DNA from: Bacteroidia bacterium
Lineage (GTDB): Bacteria > Bacteroidota > Bacteroidia > Bacteroidales > VadinHA17
Length of the DNA: 49,161 bases
Assembly: GCA_026391555.1 (NCBI GenBank)
Contig: JAPLEB010000030.1
Location: 1 to 49,161 of the forward strand
Direction of reading: 5' to 3'
The notes beneath the pieces were generated by a model. The model did no database searches and was not told the origin of the DNA. It worked only from the letters and a program-made list of their open reading frames with translations. Shown here piece by piece: positions 44,335 through 49,161 of the stretch. Numbering within the stretch: position 1 is the first letter of the stretch; every line of letters begins with the position of its first letter. A program made the translations under genes and the position numbers.

Positions 44335-45648
44335 TTACCTGTTTGAGAATTCAGTTAAATTGGATTTTAAAGGCAAAGGAAGAGAATAATTAAAAAGATC
44401 ATATTCCGGCCATGGCTTAATCTGTGATATTACCCTGTACATCATATTATTAATATAGGTATATATTTCAGGGCCATTCCATGCACTTGAGTTAAACAGT
44501 ACTACCCAGGATATTCCGTCAGATTGTCTTTTCATCATTCCGGCGCTGCCCGGGAATGATCCTGTTCGCCACCATGTACCGTTTAAAACTGTTGATTTCC
44601 ATCCCACCGGTGCAAAACCGTTGTCGTTATCGGTCATAAACCTGATGCTTTGATCACTGAGAATATCCGGTCTGGTTTTGAAACCGTCAACAGCAAGTAA
44701 CAAACGCGTAAGATCGGGAGCAGTGGCCAGCCAGGCTCCGGCACCACCAAGAGCCCTGATATCATTACCTCCATAAATCGGTTCAACCATTTCGCCTGTG
44801 CCATATATTGAAGGTTTCAGTACCACATCGGTTGGTTCATAGTAAGTAACCTCGAAAGGAGCTTTCTCTGAGAGAAGGTTACCGGCAATTTTCATATCAT
44901 AAATTCCCAGAGGTTCCAGGATAGCCTGCCTGCAATAATCTCCATACGACATACCTGATACTTTTTCAACTATCAGTCCAAGTATGCTGTATCCAAGGTT
45001 TGAGTATGAACGTCCTGTCCCTGGAGTATAATGGAGCCTTTTATCAAGGGCAAACCTCACAATTGTTTTAGTGTCAGCGGGAGGTTTTACTCCCATCATT
45101 TCAGCTACTAAAATCGGCATAAACATCTGATCTCCATACCGCTGAGACCAACCGGCCTCATGACTTAAAAGATGTGCAACTGTTATACCATAAATTCTCT
45201 TGTCTTTAGGTTCGCTGAAATAGGGATCATTAAGAATTCCATCTGCACCAAAAACTCTGTCGTTCAGAGATATTTTACCATCCTCCTGGAGCTTCATAAT
45301 GCAAATAGCCGTTACCAGTTTTGAAATACTTGCTATCCTGAATTGACTATATGGCTGAGTTTCAGTCGTTGATGCAGTATCGGCATATCCAAAACCTCTT
45401 GCAAAATTCAGTTTCCCATCTTTGGAGATAGCTACTGAGGCACCTGCAATCGACCACTTCCGCAAAAAAGCATTTATTGTCTTTTCGACACTGGCAAACT
45501 CCTTCCCTGATGAGCTGCTATTTGTGAGTCTGACATTGCGGGGCACAAGTTTGTCGATAACGACAACGCTATTCTCTTTTGCACCGGGGTTGAAACTCAC
45601 TAATGAGACCAGAAGGGTAACCAACAATATTTTTCTTTTTCTGCTCAA
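44335..45648 (-). CDS. Serine hydrolase, beta-lactamase class C fold
   Basis: A 437-residue protein with an N-terminal signal (MSRKRKILLVTLLVSLVSFN). The catalytic SxxK is S107-I-S-K110 (FRIASISKLV) and YxN is Y215-S-N (SYSNLGYS). The third motif is not obvious. Relatives are esterases, D-amino-acid peptidases or penicillin-binding-like proteins; resistance to beta-lactams cannot be assumed. The start is TTG 45648, since no ATG lies upstream of the signal in frame. A minus-strand TATTTTTG (45679-45672) is a candidate -7 box. The gene reads toward the sugar cluster. Confidence 0.88.
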   Translation of the reverse strand: MSRKRKILLVTLLVSLVSFNPGAKENSVVVIDKLVPRNVRLTNSSSSGKEFASVEKTINAFLRKWSIAGASVAISKDGKLNFARGFGYADTASTTETQPYSQFRIASISKLVTAICIMKLQEDGKISLNDRVFGADGILNDPYFSEPKDKRIYGITVAHLLSHEAGWSQRYGDQMFMPILVAEMMGVKPPADTKTIVRFALDKRLHYTPGTGRSYSNLGYSILGLIVEKVSGMSYGDYCRQAILEPLGIYDMKIAGNLLSEKAPFEVTYYEPTDVVLKPSIYGTGEMVEPIYGGNDIRALGGAGAWLATAPDLTRLLLAVDGFKTRPDILSDQSIRFMTDNDNGFAPVGWKSTVLNGTWWRTGSFPGSAGMMKRQSDGISWVVLFNSSAWNGPEIYTYINNMMYRVISQIKPWPEYDLFNYSLPLPLKSNLTEFSNR

Positions 45649-45805
45649 CAGGTAATCATTTATTCAGGAGACAAAAATAAAAAGTATTCCTTTTCACTCA
45701 TGCAAGTATATCATAAATATTACAATAAAGAATTAAAAATTCAGTTTTTGAATAATATTTAATACTCTATTATTTGCTATTCCATAAAAAAAATAATCAA
45801 AGAAT

Positions 45806-45813
45806 TAACTTTG
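45806..45813 (+). promoter_or_regulatory. -7 box TAACTTTG for the ankyrin gene
   Basis: It matches TAnnTTTG. The expected transcription start (about 45819-45821) coincides with the ATG at 45819, so the message could be leaderless. No clear -33 element is seen at 19-21 bases. Confidence 0.4.
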
Positions 45814-45818
45814 TATTC

Positions 45819-47285
45819 ATGTCAGCAGCCAGGTTATCAGTTTTACGGATTTTTTTACTTTTTGCCATCCTGTCCCGTTCGGCCTGTTTGTATGGACAGC
45901 GGCTGGCACTTGATGGTGCATTGGACTGGGGGCCTGTTATTGACACATCGGGTTATATTCCATCTTTTTACGCCGGAGCTCTCGACTACAACCTGATGAT
46001 TGCAGCATCAAAAGGATATGCTTCAGAAATTGAACGCATTATTGGGGAAGGGGCTGATATTAATGCCGAAACGGATGAAGGGGCAACCCCGCTTATTTTT
46101 GCCGTAACTAATAACAGGCTTGCAGCAGTTAAAACACTTTTAAACTTTAATCCTCTTCTTGATAAAGTTACCACAAGTTTTGAAACGCCTCTTCTCATCG
46201 CCGTAAAAAACAGAAATTTTGAGATTACCGAGGCACTAATACGTGCAGGTTCCGAAGTGGATTACCCTGATAGACAAGGAGCAACCCCCCTTCATCATGC
46301 TTCGATAAACGGATATCTGGATATTGTTGATCTGCTATTATATTACGGAGCCTCTATCGATGTAAAATCAGAAGAAGGAACCACTCCTCTACTGGCATCT
46401 ATATGGGCGGAATATACAGATGTTGCCGATCTGCTAATTCAGAATGGCGCCAATATGGAGGCGAGAGACAATGATGGGTTTACCCCTTTCCTCATGGCCG
46501 CATTTAACGGCGACACTCTGATGATGGATCTGTTGTATAAAAAGGGAGTTGATATTTATGCCACAAATATATCACATCAGAATGCCTTAACACTCTCAAT
46601 ATTAGCTGACCGCAGAGGAGCAGCTGCATTTCTTCTTAGAATAGGAGACAAATGGACAAACTCCGGGAGAGGTGTTGTAAATCCTTATAGCGTTGCATCA
46701 AAATACCGAAGAAAAGAGATGGTCAATATCCTGGAAAAAAACAATGTACGAGGGCAATTAAAATATGAAATAGACCAGGTAGGTTTAACGGCCTCTTCAA
46801 GGTTTTGCTTACATGATCTCTATACCGGGGTAAGTCTTTCATTTAAAGAACCCTTTTTGAATGAAGGTTTCATCATCGGTTTCGATATGAAATTATGGTA
46901 CACCAGGGTTTTGATAAAGGATTCCGGGCATTTGTTTTATCAATATTTGGACAAGGGCTCGGTTGCTTATGCTGGGTTGTTTAAAGATTTTGCATTAACC
47001 GATCGTCTGTATAGAAGTAATTTTGCATTTTCAACCTCTCTATTAGCCGGTTATTCTTTTGGAAACAAGCTTAAAGGGACTCTTATTACTCCTGAAAATA
47101 AATTTATGGTTATTCCTGCCATCTCATTTAAATGGACAAAGAAGAATCTTTCTATATCTCTGGGTATGGAATACATGAAAACTGAATATTATCATGTTGG
47201 CCCGGTCTGGCTCAGGATTGGTTCTTCATATAGTCTTTTTTTCGATAATATCAGAACAAAGGCTAAAACGATAAAGTGGTATTAA
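45819..47285 (+). CDS. Exported ankyrin-repeat protein with C-terminal beta-barrel-like domain
   Basis: About 488 residues. Signal peptide at 1-26 (LRIFLLFAILSRSACLYGQ). Residues about 50-300 hold roughly seven ankyrin repeats, such as GATPLIFAVTNNRLAAVKTL, GATPLHHASINGYLDIVDLL and GFTPFLMAAFNGDTLMMDLL. The last 170 residues (about 320-488) alternate short hydrophobic and aromatic strands (LHDLYTGVSLSFKEPF, MEYMKTEYYHVGPVWLRI) and resemble an outer-membrane beta barrel. Bacterial ankyrin proteins bind protein partners; here the repeats would face the periplasm. ATG 45819 is chosen as the first before the signal. A small lipoprotein gene follows after eight bases. Function unknown. Confidence 0.8.
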   Translation: MSAARLSVLRIFLLFAILSRSACLYGQRLALDGALDWGPVIDTSGYIPSFYAGALDYNLMIAASKGYASEIERIIGEGADINAETDEGATPLIFAVTNNRLAAVKTLLNFNPLLDKVTTSFETPLLIAVKNRNFEITEALIRAGSEVDYPDRQGATPLHHASINGYLDIVDLLLYYGASIDVKSEEGTTPLLASIWAEYTDVADLLIQNGANMEARDNDGFTPFLMAAFNGDTLMMDLLYKKGVDIYATNISHQNALTLSILADRRGAAAFLLRIGDKWTNSGRGVVNPYSVASKYRRKEMVNILEKNNVRGQLKYEIDQVGLTASSRFCLHDLYTGVSLSFKEPFLNEGFIIGFDMKLWYTRVLIKDSGHLFYQYLDKGSVAYAGLFKDFALTDRLYRSNFAFSTSLLAGYSFGNKLKGTLITPENKFMVIPAISFKWTKKNLSISLGMEYMKTEYYHVGPVWLRIGSSYSLFFDNIRTKAKTIKWY

Positions 47286-47293
47286 TAAGTATT

Positions 47294-47710
47294 ATGAGAA
47301 TTGCTATAAAATTATTTCTTTTTCTTATCCTGGCGATGTGCTTCTCATGTGAAGAACAGGGTCTTTTTGTTAATTGTCCCGACTGTACTGCAGATGAACC
47401 GGTCAGGGCTGAACTTGAAGCTAAGCTTGAAACAAATTATTATTCCGATGTTATAATACAAATATGGGAAGGCAATCTTGAAGACAGTATTTTGCTTGGC
47501 ACATATATTTCAAATGCCACAACTTTTAGCCATGAAGTTACTATTAATAAGAAATATACTGTCACAGCTACTTATTCTATATCCGGCATTAACTATATTG
47601 CAGTTGATTCTGCAATACCAAGGGTTAAATACGATAAAGAGCAATGCGACGATCCCTGCTTTTTTGTTTATGACAGAATTTGTGATCTCAGGTTGAAATA
47701 TACGAAATAA
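47294..47710 (+). CDS. Small cysteine-containing lipoprotein of unknown function
   Basis: About 138 residues from ATG 47294. The signal peptide ends in a lipobox with cysteine 19 (LAMCFSC, then EEQG). The mature part has NCPDC early and CDDPC plus a final cysteine (DRICDLR) late, with beta-strand-like segments between (YYSDVIIQIWEGN; TATYSISGINYIAVDS). It has no recognised domain. Adjacent to the ankyrin/barrel gene with an 8-base gap, so probably co-transcribed. It is not related by eye to the TonB lipoproteins. Confidence 0.7.
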   Translation: MRIAIKLFLFLILAMCFSCEEQGLFVNCPDCTADEPVRAELEAKLETNYYSDVIIQIWEGNLEDSILLGTYISNATTFSHEVTINKKYTVTATYSISGINYIAVDSAIPRVKYDKEQCDDPCFFVYDRICDLRLKYTK

Positions 47711-47724
47711 AGGAGAAAGTTAAT

Positions 47725-47759
47725 TTAAGATAAAAGACAAAAGTCACAAGACAAAAGGG
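47725..47759 (+). repeat. Heptamer array, 5 units, after the lipoprotein gene
   Basis: TTAAGAT, AAAAGAC, AAAAGTC, ACAAGAC, AAAAGGG, starting 15 bases after the stop codon at 47710, in the sense of the upstream gene. No GC-rich core follows; the sequence goes on to CAGGCGCC and unremarkable sequence. Confidence 0.8.
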
Positions 47760-47838
47760 GGGAAAACACAGGCGCCAACCTTGCAGTTATGTTGCAGCTA
47801 CAAACAACTAATAATCTGTATCTCAGAACTATCTGCTG

Positions 47839-47862
47839 AATATATAAAAGATTTTATATATT
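47839..47862. repeat. AT-rich inverted repeat at the truA stop codon
   Basis: AATATATAAAA (47839-47849) and TTTTATATATT (47852-47862) are perfect inverted copies around GA. The truA stop (47854-47856 on the plus strand) lies in the right arm. It may serve as a weak two-way terminator. Confidence 0.5.
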
Positions 47863-48630
47863 AAATACAGGTCTGGTGTCGTAAATAATTTCATCTTTTT
47901 TATAATAAACTTTCTCGAGGAACAACCCGCTTGGCGGAGCGGTAAGCTTAGCAGGAATATCTGACCGGAGTCTGAAAAACTTAGAAACATCTTCGGATGA
48001 CAGTTTACCACGTCCGACTTCGACGAGAACTCCCGTCATGCGCCTGACCTGCTTCCATAGAAAATGCGAACCGACAACATGAAAAATAAGCATATCACCA
48101 AAATCATTCACCTTTGCATGTTTGATCTCTACAATGGTGGATGGTTGTTCCTGAGCCTCATCGGTAAAATACCTGTAGTCTTTCATTCCGGGGAAATTTT
48201 TTGCAGCTTCGTTCATCAGATCAACATCAAGCTGGTCTTTAATCCACCAGACAAACTTTTTCCCGAAAGCGGTACGTCTTCTGCTAATCTGGTAGATATA
48301 ACTGCGGGCAACAGCATCGTGCCTGGCATGAAACTTCGGATGGGCTTCTTCAACATTGATTATACAGATATCAGGTGGAAGCCGGTCGTTGATCCCGTAT
48401 TTTATCTTCAGCGGTGCCATATCCGTTTCAACACCAAGATGTGCAACCTGACCCGAAGCATGAACGCCCCCATCAGTGCGTCCGGCTCCGAAAACATCAA
48501 TCTCTTCATTATCAAATAACTCCCTGCAGGCATCCAGTATCTCTCCCTGGATTGTTCTTCCACCTTTCTGCATCTGCCAACCCGAGTAGCGGGTTCCATC
48601 ATATTCTATTGTAAGCTTGAATCTGCCCAT
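47854..48630 (-). CDS. truA: tRNA pseudouridine synthase A
   Basis: A 258-residue enzyme that makes pseudouridine at positions 38-40 of the tRNA anticodon arm. The catalytic aspartate is in GAGRTDGGVHASGQVAH (residues about 46-62). Other blocks are EYDGTRYSGWQMQKGGRTIQ and FLWKQVRRMTGVLVEVGRGK. Length and start (ATG 48630) are normal. It reads toward the ankyrin/lipoprotein pair. Confidence 0.95.
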   Translation of the reverse strand: MGRFKLTIEYDGTRYSGWQMQKGGRTIQGEILDACRELFDNEEIDVFGAGRTDGGVHASGQVAHLGVETDMAPLKIKYGINDRLPPDICIINVEEAHPKFHARHDAVARSYIYQISRRRTAFGKKFVWWIKDQLDVDLMNEAAKNFPGMKDYRYFTDEAQEQPSTIVEIKHAKVNDFGDMLIFHVVGSHFLWKQVRRMTGVLVEVGRGKLSSEDVSKFFRLRSDIPAKLTAPPSGLFLEKVYYKKDEIIYDTRPVFNI

Positions 48631-48677
48631 GGTTGTCGTATTATTATTCTATAAAGGTATGATAAAAAATGAATACA

Positions 48678-48711
48678 GCGCAGGGTGCCGACAAGGAGCG
48701 AAGCGACGAAG
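48678..48711. repeat. Fragment of a widespread dispersed repeat
   Basis: The segment holds GGAGCGAAGCGACGAAGCAA (48688-48707) with flanks that fade out. From memory this motif family (with a GAGGAGCGAAGCGACGAAG core) is found dispersed in many bacterial genomes. Only the core is kept here. Confidence 0.6.
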
Positions 48712-48770
48712 CAATCAATCACCACCTTATGCAGAAATTTCAAAGAGATTTGTGAGTCTTATTAATTTTC

Positions 48771-48807
48771 TGACTGTTTGATCAGTCACTTACATTTATT
48801 ATTTTTG
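48771..48807 (+). promoter_or_regulatory. Consensus promoter with overlapping inverted repeat, upstream of the YeeE/YedE gene
   Basis: TTTG (48777-48780), 19 bases, TATTTTTG (48800-48807) is a full consensus promoter. TGACTG (48771-48776) and CAGTCA (48783-48788) form a perfect inverted repeat around TTTGAT, covering the -33 element, as expected for a repressor operator of the TetR type. Confidence 0.8.
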
Positions 48808-48843
48808 TATTGAATTATTCATTAATAAACGGATTCCGGAATT

Positions 48844-49161
48844 ATGAAAAACAGATACATGAATCCATACTTTGCAGGTACTATGTTGGGGATAGTACTT
48901 TTACTCGCTATGTTCCTGTCGGGACGCGGCCTTGGGGCAAGCGGAGGTTTCAAATACTGTATGGTCTCTATTGTAGCTGCCGTTGACCGGCCACATGCAG
49001 ATGGATCAATCTACTACAGCAAATATTTCGAAGGAGGTAAAAAGCCTTTAAAAAACTGGCTGACACTTGAGATACTCGGAGTTGTAGCCGGGGGATTCTT
49101 ATCAGGAGCAATTTCAAAGAGGCTGAAGTTCAAAATTGAAAAGTCTCCTAAGATATCAAAT
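48844..49161 (+). CDS. YeeE/YedE-family transporter (partial)
   Basis: The first 106 codons of a gene running off the right edge. Hydrophobic segments near 10-28 (FAGTMLGIVLLLAMFLSGRG) and 78-97 and the block RGLGASGGFKYC match the YeeE/YedE (DUF395) sulfur-compound transport family. Members import thiosulfate or related sulfur compounds, or carry selenium compounds. Start ATG 48844 lies 36 bases after a consensus promoter. An inverted repeat over the -33 box suggests repression in some condition. Confidence 0.8.
   Translation, partial: MKNRYMNPYFAGTMLGIVLLLAMFLSGRGLGASGGFKYCMVSIVAAVDRPHADGSIYYSKYFEGGKKPLKNWLTLEILGVVAGGFLSGAISKRLKFKIEKSPKISN

Noticed and set aside
47839-47862. AT-rich inverted repeat as a strong terminator
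   Set aside because: The stem has only A-T pairs and would be too unstable; it is listed only as a repeat.
48631-48770. tRNA or small RNA gene in the gap between truA and the YeeE/YedE gene
   Set aside because: No cloverleaf, T-loop motif or terminator could be found; the only notable sequence is the dispersed repeat fragment.

Overview
The window is a piece of a Bacteroidota chromosome, most likely an anaerobic or facultative member of the Bacteroidales/Marinilabiliales side. The evidence is a primary sigma factor without region 1.1, a Rho factor with a long disordered insert, a TamL-type lipoprotein of the BamA superfamily, a PorT-like type IX secretion protein beside the menaquinone methyltransferase gene, DUF4199, a large pyruvate:ferredoxin oxidoreductase, and many upstream sites fitting the Bacteroidota promoter (TTTG or TTG, 19-21 bases, TAnnTTTG). 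Base composition is AT-rich throughout. I see no rRNA, tRNA, prophage, transposase or CRISPR array. One RNA gene is clear, the SRP RNA at 25876-25974 on the minus strand.

Layout. 1-4762: remains of an efflux operon (end of one membrane-fusion protein, a small four-helix-bundle gene inserted between repeat arrays, a frameshifted second membrane-fusion protein, a MacB-like permease, a TolC-like channel). 4770-9367: a BlaI/BlaR1 island in which the M56 sensor carries a C-terminal TonB domain and is followed by three lipoproteins that look like peptidase-less copies of its C-terminal half; three near-identical operator-promoters drive it and a strong terminator closes it. 9396-15550: housekeeping genes (acyl-CoA reductase, miaA, rpe, rpoD, rho) plus one frameshifted small gene. 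15568-22317: nifJ, ruvX, def, comEC. 22370-25815: TrkA/TrkH potassium uptake and a YciO/Sua5-type gene. 25835-28653: SRP RNA, DUF4199, a GT2 glycosyltransferase, a ComEA-like HhH protein. 28801-36408: TamL, TrmH-type methyltransferase, MFS, COG2509 flavoprotein, PorT, UbiE/MenG. 36536-39422: SDR, Ldh-type dehydrogenase, nitroreductase. 39478-44230: a four-gene sugar or cyclitol cluster (TIM-barrel isomerase, MFS, Gfo/Idh/MocA oxidoreductase, Tat-exported TIM-barrel protein). 44335-47710: serine hydrolase, then an ankyrin-repeat/beta-barrel protein with a small cysteine-containing lipoprotein. 47854-49161: truA and the start of a YeeE/YedE transporter.

Two threads run across the window. The first is the BlaI/BlaR1-TonB island, which reads as one regulon built by repeated duplication of the sensor's own C-terminal region together with its operator. 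The second is a family of intergenic arrays with an exact 7-base period (AAAAGAY or xxAAATG units). They start at or just after stop codons with the purine-rich strand as the sense strand of the upstream gene, and several are followed by a GC-rich hairpin core ending in GGGGTGGG or a close variant. These arrays, and the inverted pair around the four-helix-bundle gene, are the best candidates here for something not well described.
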